From positions 124,001 through 188,000 of the forward strand of contig NZ_JACCDB010000002.1 in assembly GCF_013432195.1 (NCBI RefSeq): 64,000 nucleotides of DNA. The letters are read 5' to 3'. The position numbers and the translations under genes are program-made. The notes below the pieces were generated by a model. That model was not told the origin of the DNA, made no database searches, and saw only the letters and a program-made list of their open reading frames with translations. Every line of letters begins with the position of its first letter. Positions within the stretch are counted from its first letter, which is position 1. This DNA is from Tepidicella baoligensis (GTDB lineage Bacteria; Pseudomonadota; Gammaproteobacteria; Burkholderiales; Burkholderiaceae_C). Positions 30,403 to 40,925 of this stretch are shown piece by piece.

Positions 30403-31827
30403 ATGGAACGTCTGGTGAATTCCCCCACTGCGCCTCCTCTTTCTGATCGATTCAACACCCCTGGTCCGACCGACGGGTGGCCCCACTGGTCCATTCTGGT
30501 GGTCGATGACGAGCAAGGCATGCGCAACTTTCTCGTGAAGGTGCTCGCACCTCGATGCCGCTTCGTCGCCGTGGCGGCCAGCGCTGAAGAGGGGTCCGAG
30601 TGGATGCGCGCCCAGCGGATGGATCTGGTGATCTTGGACATCTCCCTGCCGGGCAAGAATGGCGTGGTCTGGCTCAAGGAATTGAGGGAGCAAGGTTACA
30701 GCGGCGAGGTCATTCTCATCACCGCCTTTGCCGACCTGGAAACGGCGATCGAAGCCTTGCGGGCGGGCGCATCCGACTTCATCCTCAAGCCTTTCCGCAT
30801 TCCACAGATCCTCAACGCCATCCAGCAATGCCACGAGCGCACCCGGCTGCGGCGTGAGAACTACGTGCTGCGGCGCGAAACCAAGCCGATGGCCCGCCGG
30901 TCGGGTTCACCCATCGTGGGCCGTTCTGCTGCCATGCAAGCGGTGCGGGATGCGATCGAGCGCACCGCACCGATGCCAAGCACGGTGCTGCTCACCGGAG
31001 AGTCTGGCACCGGTAAGGAACTGGTGGCCAGAGAGCTGCACGCGCGCAGCGCCCGAGCCGGCGGGCCTTTCGTGCCGGTGAACTGCGCCTCGCTCTCCCC
31101 GGAAGACATGGCCATTGAACTGTTCGGGCATGCCAAGCCAGGCGGCCACGGCAGTGCGCATGCGAAAGACGGGCTCTTCTATTACGCCCAGGGGGGCACC
31201 CTGTTTTTCGATGAGGTGGCCGAACTGCCGCTGCCTGTGCAGGCGGCGCTGCTGCGCGCCATCGAAGACCTGCGGATACGCCCGGTCGGCAGTCAACAGA
31301 CCTTGGCGGTGGACGTGCGCATCGTCGCAGCCACCAACCGCGAGTTGACCGCTGAGGTGGCTGCCGGGCGCTTCCGGTCCGACCTGTACTACCGCCTCAA
31401 GGTGGTGGATATTCATTTACCCCCCCTGCGCACGCACAGCGAGGACATTGCGGACCTGATCAACCACTACATCCACGAATTGGCCCCGCTGCTCGGGGTG
31501 GCCCCTATAGAAGTCTCCCCAGAGGAGCTCCAACTGCTCATGCAATACGGCTGGCCGGGAAACACGCGCGAGCTGCGCAACTTCATCGAACGTTCGCTGA
31601 TCCTGGGCACCCTCAATGTCTCCGCGCTCTATCCGTCCATGTCGGCAGCGTCTACCCGTTTGGCCCACGGCCCCATCGATTTGCAGACACTGGAAAAGCA
31701 GCACATCCTGTCTATCCTGGAGTCGGTGCAAGGCGACAAGACCCGGGCTGCCCAGTTGCTCGGGGTTTCCAGGCGCACGCTGGAGCGGCGCGTTGCAGAA
31801 TGGGGAATGAACTCGCACCACCCCTGA
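30403..31827 (+). CDS. NtrC-family response regulator lacking the GAFTGA loop
   Basis: A 474-residue three-domain regulator: receiver (~30-140; acidic pocket D35/D36, phospho-acceptor D79 in ILDISLPG, T107, K129), AAA+ domain (~165-395; Walker A GESGTGKE at 199-206, Walker B TLFFDEV, sensor and Arg-finger region ATNREL...RFRSDLYYRL) and a Fis-type HTH at the end (TRAAQLLGVSRRTLERR). The loop after ELFGH, normally KGAFTGA, reads AKPGGHGSAHAKDG, so the sigma-54 contact motif is absent. It has AGGA ahead of ATG 30403 and is followed 3 bp later by its kinase gene. Divergent from the fdh operon, it is the obvious candidate regulator of formate dehydrogenase. Confidence 0.9.
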   Translation: MERLVNSPTAPPLSDRFNTPGPTDGWPHWSILVVDDEQGMRNFLVKVLAPRCRFVAVAASAEEGSEWMRAQRMDLVILDISLPGKNGVVWLKELREQGYSGEVILITAFADLETAIEALRAGASDFILKPFRIPQILNAIQQCHERTRLRRENYVLRRETKPMARRSGSPIVGRSAAMQAVRDAIERTAPMPSTVLLTGESGTGKELVARELHARSARAGGPFVPVNCASLSPEDMAIELFGHAKPGGHGSAHAKDGLFYYAQGGTLFFDEVAELPLPVQAALLRAIEDLRIRPVGSQQTLAVDVRIVAATNRELTAEVAAGRFRSDLYYRLKVVDIHLPPLRTHSEDIADLINHYIHELAPLLGVAPIEVSPEELQLLMQYGWPGNTRELRNFIERSLILGTLNVSALYPSMSAASTRLAHGPIDLQTLEKQHILSILESVQGDKTRAAQLLGVSRRTLERRVAEWGMNSHHP

Positions 31828-31830
31828 CCC

Positions 31831-33936
31831 ATGGCCTGGTTCAAGACGCCCCGCTGGATGAACCATTCGGTTCGTCACAAGCTGCTGGCCATCGCTTTGC
31901 TGCCACTGGCCGTCGTCTTCCCGCTGCTGGTACTGGCCCTGATGCTGTGGAGCCATGTGGCTTACGACCGCCTGCTCACCGCCAAGGTGCGCGCCGACCT
32001 GGCGGTGGCCAACGGCTACTTCCAGCAGGTGCTCTACGAGGTGGGGGCAGGCACCCGGGGGGTGGCGATGTCGCTGGCGCTACACCAGGCGCTGGAAGGT
32101 GCCCGTGCGCATGGCGGTGCCCTCGTGGCCCCACATCCGGGCGGGGTGGCGGCATACGGGGATCGATACCCCGACCTGATCGACCTGCACGACTTGTTGC
32201 TGGATGAGCGAGAACGCCTTGGACTCGACATCCTGATACTGGTTCGCCACGGAGAGGCTCCAACCGGCCCACTGAACGGGCCCAAAGACTACAGCGCCAC
32301 GCTTAGGCTGATGTCGCCCTCCGAGCTGGCCGAATGGGGCCCCCACTTGCTGGAACGCACCTCCATTCCCCTGGTCGACACCCTCAATGCCAGCCCCACT
32401 CAACGTCAGATCGAAAACCGGGCCATGGTCATGTTGGCCAGTCTGCCCGTTCCCGATGCCCAGGGGCGTCCCTGGGCCGTGTTGCACGGCGGATTGTTGT
32501 TGAACCAGAACCTGGCGCTCATCGACCACATCAATCGCATCGTGTACCCGGAGGGCTCGCTGCCGTTCGGGAGCCTGGGCACGGCCACCCTGTTCCTGGA
32601 CGACGTGCGCATCTCCACCAACGTGCGCCTGTTTCAGGGCCAACGGGCCATCGGCACCCGGGTCTCTCAGGCCGTGCGTGACGCGGTGCTGGGCCAAGGT
32701 CAGACATGGCTGGACCGGGCCTTCGTGGTGAACGACTGGTACGTGAGCGCCTACCAGCCCCTGCAGGACGCGCGGGGTGAACGGATCGGCATGCTGTACG
32801 TGGGTTACCTGGAACGCCCGTACCGCTGGATGCGTTACGGCATGCTCGGAGTCATGGGTCTGATCTTCCTGGCGGTCATGGCCCTGGCCGCCGTGTTTTC
32901 GGTCCGCTGGGCGCGCAGCATCTTCCGACCGGTGGAACAAATGAACGCCACCATCGAGCGCATCGAGAAAGGCGAGTCCGGGGCCCGCGTGGGCACGATC
33001 GTGGCGCGTGACGAACTCGGCGCATTGGCGAACCACCTCGATCACCTGCTGGACGTGGTGGAGGACAACACGCGCCGGCTGCGGGAATGGGCCCAGACGC
33101 TGGACCTCAAGGTGCAGGAACGCACCCGCGAACTGGAGGCGAGCAACGCCTCGCTGCGGCAGGCCCAGCAGCAGCTCGTCAAATCGGAAAAACTCGCGGC
33201 CATCGGCCAGCTCACGGCCAGCGTCGCGCACGAGATCAACAACCCCATCGCCGTGATGCAAGGCAACCTGGACCTGATCCGCCAGGAACTCGGCCCGGCA
33301 GCCGATCCCGTGCTCGGCGAACTCCGGCTGCTCGACGAACAGGTCGAACGCATGCGGCTCATCGTGACCCAGTTGCTCCAGTACGCCCGACCGACCGAAT
33401 TTGCCGGCTACGTGGACCAGCAGGACGTCAACCAGATCGCCTCCGATTGCCTGGTGCTGGTGGGCCACCTGCTGCAACAGCGACGGATCCGTGTGGAGCA
33501 GGATTGCCAAGCCTCGGCTCGCGCGGGCATCAACCGGCAGGAACTGCAGCAGGTGATCATCAACCTGATGATCAACGCCATCCAGGCCATGCCCGACCAA
33601 GGCTGTTTGACCCTGCGGACGTTCGATTGGGTGGATGACGCCTCTGGCACGACTCTGGGCCCCGTCGTGGAGGTGGCCGACACCGGACCGGGCCTGAGCC
33701 CGGCCGTTATGGAGCGGCTGTTCTCGCCATTCTTCACGACCAAGAACGACGGCAATGGCCTTGGACTCTGGATCAGTCAGGGCTTGGTGGAGCGGTACGG
33801 TGGGCAACTGGAAGCCGGTAACCGGCCCGATGCCCAGGGTGCCGTGTTCCGGTTGCGCCTGTTGACGGAGCCGCATGTGCCCTCCGCAGCGCAAGGGCCG
33901 ACCGGCGATGGCCGCCCCGGTCGGCTCCAGCCCTGA
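31831..33936 (+). CDS. Membrane sensor histidine kinase, partner of the adjacent NtrC-family regulator
   Basis: A 701-residue kinase. One TM helix (~residues 18-41) and a second (~335-357) enclose a ~290-residue periplasmic sensor of the single/double Cache type (WLDRAFVVNDWYVSAYQPLQDARGERIGMLYVGY). HAMP (~358-410), a coiled coil, then HisKA with the phospho-acceptor H467 in SVAHEINNP and a HATPase domain (NLMINAIQAM, VADTGPGLS, FFTTKNDGNGLGLWIS). The signal is not known; formate or a related small acid is plausible from the context since Cache domains bind such ligands. Its gene follows the regulator by 3 bp and is convergent with the TorD-like gene. Confidence 0.92.
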   Translation: MAWFKTPRWMNHSVRHKLLAIALLPLAVVFPLLVLALMLWSHVAYDRLLTAKVRADLAVANGYFQQVLYEVGAGTRGVAMSLALHQALEGARAHGGALVAPHPGGVAAYGDRYPDLIDLHDLLLDERERLGLDILILVRHGEAPTGPLNGPKDYSATLRLMSPSELAEWGPHLLERTSIPLVDTLNASPTQRQIENRAMVMLASLPVPDAQGRPWAVLHGGLLLNQNLALIDHINRIVYPEGSLPFGSLGTATLFLDDVRISTNVRLFQGQRAIGTRVSQAVRDAVLGQGQTWLDRAFVVNDWYVSAYQPLQDARGERIGMLYVGYLERPYRWMRYGMLGVMGLIFLAVMALAAVFSVRWARSIFRPVEQMNATIERIEKGESGARVGTIVARDELGALANHLDHLLDVVEDNTRRLREWAQTLDLKVQERTRELEASNASLRQAQQQLVKSEKLAAIGQLTASVAHEINNPIAVMQGNLDLIRQELGPAADPVLGELRLLDEQVERMRLIVTQLLQYARPTEFAGYVDQQDVNQIASDCLVLVGHLLQQRRIRVEQDCQASARAGINRQELQQVIINLMINAIQAMPDQGCLTLRTFDWVDDASGTTLGPVVEVADTGPGLSPAVMERLFSPFFTTKNDGNGLGLWISQGLVERYGGQLEAGNRPDAQGAVFRLRLLTEPHVPSAAQGPTGDGRPGRLQP

Positions 33937-33951
33937 GCCTGGCAGCCGGGA

Positions 33952-34569
33952 TCAGTCGAGCATGTCGAAACCCTGTGCCTCCACGCTCATGAAGGCCCGC
34001 GTGAAGCCCGCCAGCGCGGCATAGAAGCGGCTGCGTGGATGGGCGGCCAGCGCGTCGCACATGTCGTTGACCCAGGGCTGCAAGTGCTTCGCAAAAAAGG
34101 CTTGCTGCCGGGTGAGGTTGGAGACGGCTACGTCCTCACCCGCGATGAGGAAACGCATGACTTCACACAGGTAGGCAATGTGGTCTTCGGTTTCCGGCAT
34201 CTGCTCGTTGCGCGTCAGGCCCAGATCGGCCAGGTCGGAACGCAGCGCGACCAGGGGCTTTTCGTTCAGGAAGCCGCTGAGGTAATGCGAGCCGAAAAGG
34301 TAGATTTCGGGTTTGCCGACGCCGCCGAACAGGGTGTCGAACTCGTCGGCGATGATCGCGTCGTCCAGCTCGCGGGCCGTGGCCACCAGGCCACGCCACG
34401 GCTCTTCCAGGAAAGCCCCGGCGGCCGGCGCCTCGGTCACGGACACGCGAAGCTGGGCCAGCAATTCGGGCGCCGGTGGCGCATAGTAGAGGGCCGCCAG
34501 CAGGCCGTAGATTTCGGCACGCGCGGTTTCCTCGTCCAGGGCGGAGGTCACGGGAATGTGGGGTGTCAT
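33952..34569 (-). CDS. TorD/DmsD-family chaperone for the formate dehydrogenase
   Basis: A 205-residue all-helical cytoplasmic protein of the NarJ/TorD/DmsD group of redox-enzyme maturation chaperones. It shows the EIYGLLAALYYAPP start, DEFDTLFGGVGKPEIYLFGSHYLSGFLNEKPL (the conserved E-x-x-x-Y-LFG motif), and ETEDHIAYLCEVMRFLI. Such proteins hold the Tat signal of a Moco enzyme until the cofactor is inserted; the likely client is the alpha subunit encoded 4 kb away, whose Tat signal would be its ligand. Last gene of the DUF3305-DUF3306-polyferredoxin operon. ATG 34569 chosen; the frame stays open a little upstream. Confidence 0.88.
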   Translation of the reverse strand: MTPHIPVTSALDEETARAEIYGLLAALYYAPPAPELLAQLRVSVTEAPAAGAFLEEPWRGLVATARELDDAIIADEFDTLFGGVGKPEIYLFGSHYLSGFLNEKPLVALRSDLADLGLTRNEQMPETEDHIAYLCEVMRFLIAGEDVAVSNLTRQQAFFAKHLQPWVNDMCDALAAHPRSRFYAALAGFTRAFMSVEAQGFDMLD

Positions 34570-34582
34570 GGGGGCTTTGTGC

Positions 34583-36757
34583 TCAAAGGTCGGTGATCTT
34601 GACTTCGTTACCGGTGTAGATATCGATGACGCGGCAGTCACCGCACATTTTCAGCCGCTCCGCCGCCGCGCCCTGGAACATGGCATGCCCGGACAGTCGG
34701 CCCAGCATGGCCTCGACCCCCTTGAGGGTGCCAAACGGCTTACCACAGCGGATGCAGGCATAAGCCGGCTGTTCATTCACCACGCGCGGCTGGCGCCGCT
34801 GCTCCGACAACCAGAAGCGCGGCTCCAGCCGGATGGCATGCTCCGGACAGGTTTTGACGCACAGCCCGCACTGCACGCAGTTTTTCTCGACGAAGCGCAG
34901 TTGGGGCACGGCCGGGTTGTCTTGCAACGCCCCCGCCGGGCACGCACTGACGCAACTGAGGCACAGCGTGCAGGCATCGGGGTTGACATGGACGCTGCCC
35001 AAGGGAGCTCCAGCAGCCGGCAGCCCAATGGCCGCGGGCAAGGCGCTGGCGGGCGCCTGCTTCACCAAGTGCTCCAGCGCCAGCTCCAGCGTGCTCCGTT
35101 TGGAGGCTTGCACCGCATACGTGGCCGGCTGGCGAACCGTGACCGCCGGGGCCACCCGCACCGCCTGGTCGACGTGGGCGATGTCTCGCGCATCCCGGGC
35201 CTGGATCAGCCGGAAGTGCTCACCGCCGTAACCCAGCCCCTGCAACAAGGCTTCGCCCACCGCCATCTGCTCCTGCAGGGCGCGAACGTAATCGGGAGCC
35301 TCCTCGTCGGTCACGAGGACGAACACCTGACTGGCACCGTAGGCAATGGCGCTGAGCCAGACCTCCAGGCCCAGGCTGGCCGTGTGCCAGCAAGATACGG
35401 GGATCAGCCGGGCCGGGACGCCGCGCACCGAAGCATCGAGCTGAGCCGCCCGCCCCCAGTCGTTGACGAACCGCTGCCCGGCCTGCTCGCTGTGCAGCAA
35501 CAATGCGGCATTCTGCCCCCCGGCATGGGCGTAGGTGGTCAGCAGGGTACGCAGCCGCTGCCCCTGATGGCCCACACCCGGATAGGCATAGCTCAGCGCG
35601 CCGGTGGGGCACACCGTCGTGCAGGCGCCGCAGCCCACGCACAAATGGGGGTTGACGTGGATCTGCTGCGCATCACCCCGTACCCCCACGCTGCGCTGCC
35701 CCCCGAGAGGGCTCTGGTCAGCTTGGGGCGGCCCGGCGCTGACCAACCGACTCGTGATGGCCGACGCCGAGCAGATCTCCACGCAGGCATTGCAACCGAC
35801 CTTCTCGTTGCGGCCATGGGCGCAGATGTTGGGCTTGTACTGGAAGAAGCGCGGTTTTTCGAATTCGCCCACGGCATCGCGCAGCTTGACGATGGCTGCC
35901 ATGTGCGCATCGGCACCGGCAGCCGCAGGCAGATGCAGGTAGCCCTGCGGCAGGGCATGGCGGGTCAGTGCGGGCGAGTCGCGAAGGTCCAGCACCAGGT
36001 CGAAGGTGTCCTGGTGGGTCACGGGCTCGCGCTGGAAGTCGATGGCACCCGGGGCCTCGCACACGCGCACGCAGTCGCGGTGGCTGCGGCAGGCGCTGAG
36101 GTCGATCTGGTAGTCCAGCCCGATCGCGCCTTCCGGACAAGCCGCGACACAGGCATTGCAGCGGGTGCACAGGTCCAGCGCGATGGGGTTGCTTTCCGTC
36201 CATTCGACCTTGAAGGCCCCCAGCCAGCCGTCGAGCCGACGCAACTCACCGGCCAGCACGGGATAGCGCCGCTCCTGCGCCCCGGCTCCACCGGTGGCAA
36301 ACAGGGTCACGTCCAGCACATCGTCCAACTGTGCAGCCAGTGACTGCGCCCGATCGAGTGGCCCGATCACGAGCAGGCGGCCGGCGCTGCGGTAGGTGAC
36401 CGTGGGCACCGGGTCGGGGTCGGGCAGCCGGGCCGCCGCGAGCAAGGCCGCCATTTTCGCGGTGGCCTGCGTACCTTCCTTGCCCCAGCCACCGGTTTCG
36501 CGCAGGTTCACGAACCGGATGGGGCGCTCATCCAAGGCAACGGCGCCTTCGGTCTGTTCGGACAGTTCGCTGAACAGGCGCTGCTCCTGGGTGCAGGCCA
36601 CGATCAAGTCCTCCCGGCTGCGGGTGGCTCGCTGAAACGCTGGCGCTTCGCGGCGACACAAGGTCGTGTGGACGGTCAAGGGTTCGTCGAGCACGCGGCT
36701 CAGGGCCTCGCCGTCCAGCGGCAGGGTGCGGTTGCAGTTGCAGATGAGCGTGGTCAT
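34583..36757 (-). CDS. Polyferredoxin-like 4Fe-4S protein of the formate dehydrogenase accessory operon
   Basis: A 724-residue cytoplasmic protein with at least four, possibly five, ferredoxin-type [4Fe-4S] motifs: CTRCNACVAACP, CNACVEICS, CVGCGACTTVCP, CTLCLSCVSACP and CVQCGLCVKTCP. It also has an N-terminal CNCNRT site and a C-terminal pair CIRCGK...CGDCR of zinc- or FeS-type spacing. The middle (~420-560) has no Cys motifs and resembles a flavodoxin-like or HdrA/MvhD-type region only weakly. Proteins like this accompany the DUF3305/DUF3306 genes near formate dehydrogenases; their function is not known. A soluble electron input for cofactor assembly or a second electron outlet are both possible. 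Overlaps DUF3306 by 4 bp. Confidence 0.82.
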   Translation of the reverse strand: MTTLICNCNRTLPLDGEALSRVLDEPLTVHTTLCRREAPAFQRATRSREDLIVACTQEQRLFSELSEQTEGAVALDERPIRFVNLRETGGWGKEGTQATAKMAALLAAARLPDPDPVPTVTYRSAGRLLVIGPLDRAQSLAAQLDDVLDVTLFATGGAGAQERRYPVLAGELRRLDGWLGAFKVEWTESNPIALDLCTRCNACVAACPEGAIGLDYQIDLSACRSHRDCVRVCEAPGAIDFQREPVTHQDTFDLVLDLRDSPALTRHALPQGYLHLPAAAGADAHMAAIVKLRDAVGEFEKPRFFQYKPNICAHGRNEKVGCNACVEICSASAITSRLVSAGPPQADQSPLGGQRSVGVRGDAQQIHVNPHLCVGCGACTTVCPTGALSYAYPGVGHQGQRLRTLLTTYAHAGGQNAALLLHSEQAGQRFVNDWGRAAQLDASVRGVPARLIPVSCWHTASLGLEVWLSAIAYGASQVFVLVTDEEAPDYVRALQEQMAVGEALLQGLGYGGEHFRLIQARDARDIAHVDQAVRVAPAVTVRQPATYAVQASKRSTLELALEHLVKQAPASALPAAIGLPAAGAPLGSVHVNPDACTLCLSCVSACPAGALQDNPAVPQLRFVEKNCVQCGLCVKTCPEHAIRLEPRFWLSEQRRQPRVVNEQPAYACIRCGKPFGTLKGVEAMLGRLSGHAMFQGAAAERLKMCGDCRVIDIYTGNEVKITDL

Positions 36758-37383
36758 GGTTGTCGGGGAGCTTGGGGCGGGTCGGATTCCGGAGCCGGTT
36801 CAGGGTCAGGCGTCGCAACCGCCTCGGGTGGCTGGCCCAGGGGAGCGGGCCGGGGGGCAAGTTCGCTGGATGGCACCGCAACGGGCGAGGGCTGCTCGTC
36901 CTGTGGTTCGTCGAACAGCTTCATGAATTGGGCACTCACGAGTTTGCGGGCCAAGCTGGCGGGCAACGGGTCTGGCTTGGAATAGTCGTCGATGTAAATG
37001 TCCAACCCGTCCATTTCATTGAAGAACGGATCGGAAAAGAGTTTTTTCATCGCCGCGTTGCGCACATCCGGCGACACCTCGGGCGCCACAAAACGGCTGA
37101 AATCGGCATCGGGCGTCAGGGCGCGCACATCGTCCAGCGTGGGCAGGGGTGGTGCGGCTTCGGTAGGGCGCTCTGCCTCCGGCAAGGGTGGCGCAATGGG
37201 CTGCCCGGGGGCAGCTGGCGGCTCGACGGCCAAAGGGGCGGAGGGGGGGGTCGGGATGGGTGCGGCAGCTGCGGGGGTTGCGCCCACCGCCTGCCTCGTG
37301 GGCCGGTCCACGGCCTGTTCCTCCTGCCTGGCCTGGGCCTTGCGCCGTGACCAGCGGCTGAAAAAACCTTCGTCGTCAGCCAT
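36754..37383 (-). CDS. DUF3306 family protein
   Basis: A 209-residue protein with the DUF3306 core DEGFFSRWSRRKAQAR at the start and FVAPEVSPDVRNAAMKKLFSDPFFNEMDGLDIYIDDYS in the middle; between them and at the end lie Pro/Ala-rich low-complexity linkers (~50-85 and ~170-209). No membrane segment. Function unknown; found almost only with DUF3305 and formate dehydrogenase genes, so a maturation role is probable. Its ATG at 37383 lies within the DUF3305 gene (8-bp overlap) and its stop overlaps the polyferredoxin start by 4 bp. Confidence 0.88.
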   Translation of the reverse strand: MADDEGFFSRWSRRKAQARQEEQAVDRPTRQAVGATPAAAAPIPTPPSAPLAVEPPAAPGQPIAPPLPEAERPTEAAPPLPTLDDVRALTPDADFSRFVAPEVSPDVRNAAMKKLFSDPFFNEMDGLDIYIDDYSKPDPLPASLARKLVSAQFMKLFDEPQDEQPSPVAVPSSELAPRPAPLGQPPEAVATPDPEPAPESDPPQAPRQP

Positions 37384-37993
37384 GACGGTCTCCACCACGC
37401 ACCTTGTCGGTGGTGATGCTCACGGGATGACCGAAGCGGTCGGATAGCGACTGAAAACTGGCCGGGCGCTTGCGCCGCTTGGGCTCTGGCTGGTAATGCA
37501 GTTTGGTGAAACCGGCCATCCAGTCGATCACGCCGGATGGAGCGGGCACCTGATCCACCCGCTCCTGAGCGTCGAGCCAGCGGCCGGCATCGTGATAGCT
37601 CACGGTGACGATCAGGGGCTGAGGGAAGGCGTCGTCGGACTGCTCGTTGTCCAGCCGCCACATCACCCAGAAGCACGGATGCGGGGAAGTCAGGTTCAGG
37701 TAATAACCCTCCGCGTCGTCGCGGTGCAGCGTCACCTCGAAACCCGGATACAACCAGTGCGTTGCCCCTTTGGGCAACGCGCCCTCGGGCTCGATGGGGA
37801 TGGGGGCACTGGCAGCACCCGGTGCGTCCAACGCAGGCAACGGGGGCAAGGTCTCCTGGGGAACCACATCGGCCAGTACCCAGCGGAAGGCCTGCCAGCG
37901 GCTCATGGGGCCTTGAACCGGTTCACGGCGCATGATCACGCCCACCTGAAGGGTGGGGTGAATGGCGCCGATGGTCTCCTTGGATGCGTCCAT
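37376..37993 (-). CDS. DUF3305 family protein
   Basis: A 205-residue protein with the DUF3305 pattern LQVGVIMRREPVQGPMSRWQ and WVLADVVP at the start, then LYPGFEVTLHRDDAEGYYLNLTSPHPCFWVMWRL and VTVSYHDAGRWLDAQERVD. A basic C-terminal stretch (EPKRRKRP) follows. Function unknown; always seen near formate dehydrogenases. The start is uncertain: ATG 37993 lacks a good ribosome site, and a later ATG at 37933 would remove part of the conserved start. First gene of a four-gene operon; a 15-bp palindrome lies 27 bp before this ATG. Confidence 0.85.
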   Translation of the reverse strand: MDASKETIGAIHPTLQVGVIMRREPVQGPMSRWQAFRWVLADVVPQETLPPLPALDAPGAASAPIPIEPEGALPKGATHWLYPGFEVTLHRDDAEGYYLNLTSPHPCFWVMWRLDNEQSDDAFPQPLIVTVSYHDAGRWLDAQERVDQVPAPSGVIDWMAGFTKLHYQPEPKRRKRPASFQSLSDRFGHPVSITTDKVRGGDRHG

Positions 37994-38019
37994 AGCGATG
38001 GAACTGTACGGCATTGGCC

Positions 38020-38034
38020 GCGACAATTTGTCGC
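38020..38034. promoter_or_regulatory. Perfect 15-bp palindrome before the fdh accessory operon
   Basis: GCGACAA-T-TTGTCGC, a perfect 7-1-7 inverted repeat. It lies in the 100-bp gap between the boxA stop and the DUF3305 gene. The core CGACAA-N-TTGTCG is shared with the site at 30302-30314 in front of the fdh operon, which points to one regulator acting on both. Confidence 0.6.
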
Positions 38035-38093
38035 AACCCGCCCAGCCATACGCCTATTAGGGGATTATCCCGAGGCGCACCGCCCATGGAGGC

Positions 38094-39404
38094 TCAGTAC
38101 GTCTCCAGATGCAGGCGCCCCTGCTTCCTCAGCTCGGCGCCCAGAGCCTCCCAGTCCAGTCCCGCGGCCTGGGCCACATCGCGCAAGGCCATGACCACGC
38201 CCTCTTCCATGCTCTTGAGACCGCAGACGTAGAAGTAGGCGTTCGGGTCCTGCAGCAAGGGCACCAGGTCGGCGGCGCGCTCGCGCATGACATCCTGCAC
38301 GTAGCGCTTGGGCTGGCCGGGTACACGGCTGAACGCGAAGTTGATGTCGATGAAGTCCTTGGGGAGCTTCTGCAGCGGGCCAAAGTACGGCAGCTCCTGT
38401 GGCGTGCGCGCGCCAAAGAACAGCATCAGCTTGCCACCTTCGAACTTGCCGCTGGCGCGCAGGCGGCGGCGCCATTCGGTCATGGCACGCATGGGGGCAC
38501 TGCCGGTACCGGTGCAGATCATGACGATGCTCGACCGTGGATGGTTGGGCATGAGGAAGCTGGCACCGAAGGGGCCGATCACCTCTACCTGGTCACCCAC
38601 CTTCAGGTCGCACATGTAATTGGAGCCGACGCCACGCACGGGGTTGCCGTCGTGGTCTTGCAGCACGCGCTTGATGGTGAGGGACAGGTTGTTGTAGCCG
38701 GGGCGCTCGCCGTTGCGCGGGCTGGCCACCGAATACTGGCGGGCGTGGTGGGGCTTGCCGCGTTCGTCCAACCCCGGCGGGATGATGCCGATCGACTGCC
38801 CCTCCAGCACCGGAAATGGCGTGTTGCCAAAGTCCAGAACGATGTGGTGGGTGTCGTAGTCGGAACCCACCTCCGTGACGCGCACGTTGCCGGTCACGGT
38901 GGCGGTGATGGATTTCTGCGCCGCCTTGGGACCGTAGAGGTTGGTGTAGGGATGTGCGGCCGACCACGGGGGCACCGTGGCTCCGTAGGTGGCACTGTTG
39001 AACACCGCGCCCTGCTCCGCAGCCCCCACCGATGCCCACGACGTCTGGGCGGCCGCCGAAGCCAAGGCTGCCTGGGCGGCCTCGGCCGCTGCCACCGCCG
39101 GGTCTGCGCCGCCCCCCAGAGCCGCCAGCGCCTCCTCACTCCAGGCCGCGGGCAGCTCGTCCCAGCCGAGCTGCTCTTCCACGCTGTAGGCCCGATCGCG
39201 CGGCACGGTGCGCCAGTTGTCGATCGAGCCGGTCGGGCAAGGCGGCACACAGGCCATGCAGAGATTGCACTTCTCCGCGTCCACCACATAGTTGCGCGCG
39301 TCGTGGGTGATCGCGCCCACCGGGCAGGTGGCCTCACAGGTGTTGCAGCGGATGCAGATCTCGGGATCGATCAGGTGCTGCTGGATCAGGACGGCGGTGC
39401 TCAT
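38094..39404 (-). CDS. boxA: BoxA, reductase component of benzoyl-CoA 2,3-epoxidase
   Basis: A 436-residue iron-sulfur flavoprotein that passes electrons from NADPH to the oxygenase BoxB. The N-terminus has two [4Fe-4S] motifs, [16 protein letters not shown] and [16 protein letters not shown], then an Ala-rich linker (~residues 85-125), and an FNR-type reductase domain: FAD motif [21 protein letters not shown] for NADP, and a terminal LHLETY. Ferredoxin-linker-FNR order and length fit BoxA. It is the last gene of the boxCBA operon, 4 bp after boxB. Confidence 0.95.
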   Translation of the reverse strand: MSTAVLIQQHLIDPEICIRCNTCEATCPVGAITHDARNYVVDAEKCNLCMACVPPCPTGSIDNWRTVPRDRAYSVEEQLGWDELPAAWSEEALAALGGGADPAVAAAEAAQAALASAAAQTSWASVGAAEQGAVFNSATYGATVPPWSAAHPYTNLYGPKAAQKSITATVTGNVRVTEVGSDYDTHHIVLDFGNTPFPVLEGQSIGIIPPGLDERGKPHHARQYSVASPRNGERPGYNNLSLTIKRVLQDHDGNPVRGVGSNYMCDLKVGDQVEVIGPFGASFLMPNHPRSSIVMICTGTGSAPMRAMTEWRRRLRASGKFEGGKLMLFFGARTPQELPYFGPLQKLPKDFIDINFAFSRVPGQPKRYVQDVMRERAADLVPLLQDPNAYFYVCGLKSMEEGVVMALRDVAQAAGLDWEALGAELRKQGRLHLETY

Positions 39405-39408
39405 GGCG

Positions 39409-40836
<1,428 letters not shown>

Positions 40837-40925
40837 GAGAGTCTCCGAAAAACAGAAACACGGTGGAAATGGCATTCGGTTGCGACAAGCTCCACCGGGA
40901 AACCCGCCGCACAACGAGAGGGGGG

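Noticed and set aside
37930-37943. A GG-N10-GC match inside the DUF3305 coding start
   Set aside because: Only the invariant bases fit; such matches are frequent by chance in GC-rich DNA, and it would place the transcript start inside the gene.
38032-38048. TGGC and TTGC on the minus strand next to the 38020 palindrome, resembling a sigma-54 promoter for the DUF3305 operon
   Set aside because: The spacing between the GG and GC elements is one base too long, which sigma-54 does not normally tolerate.
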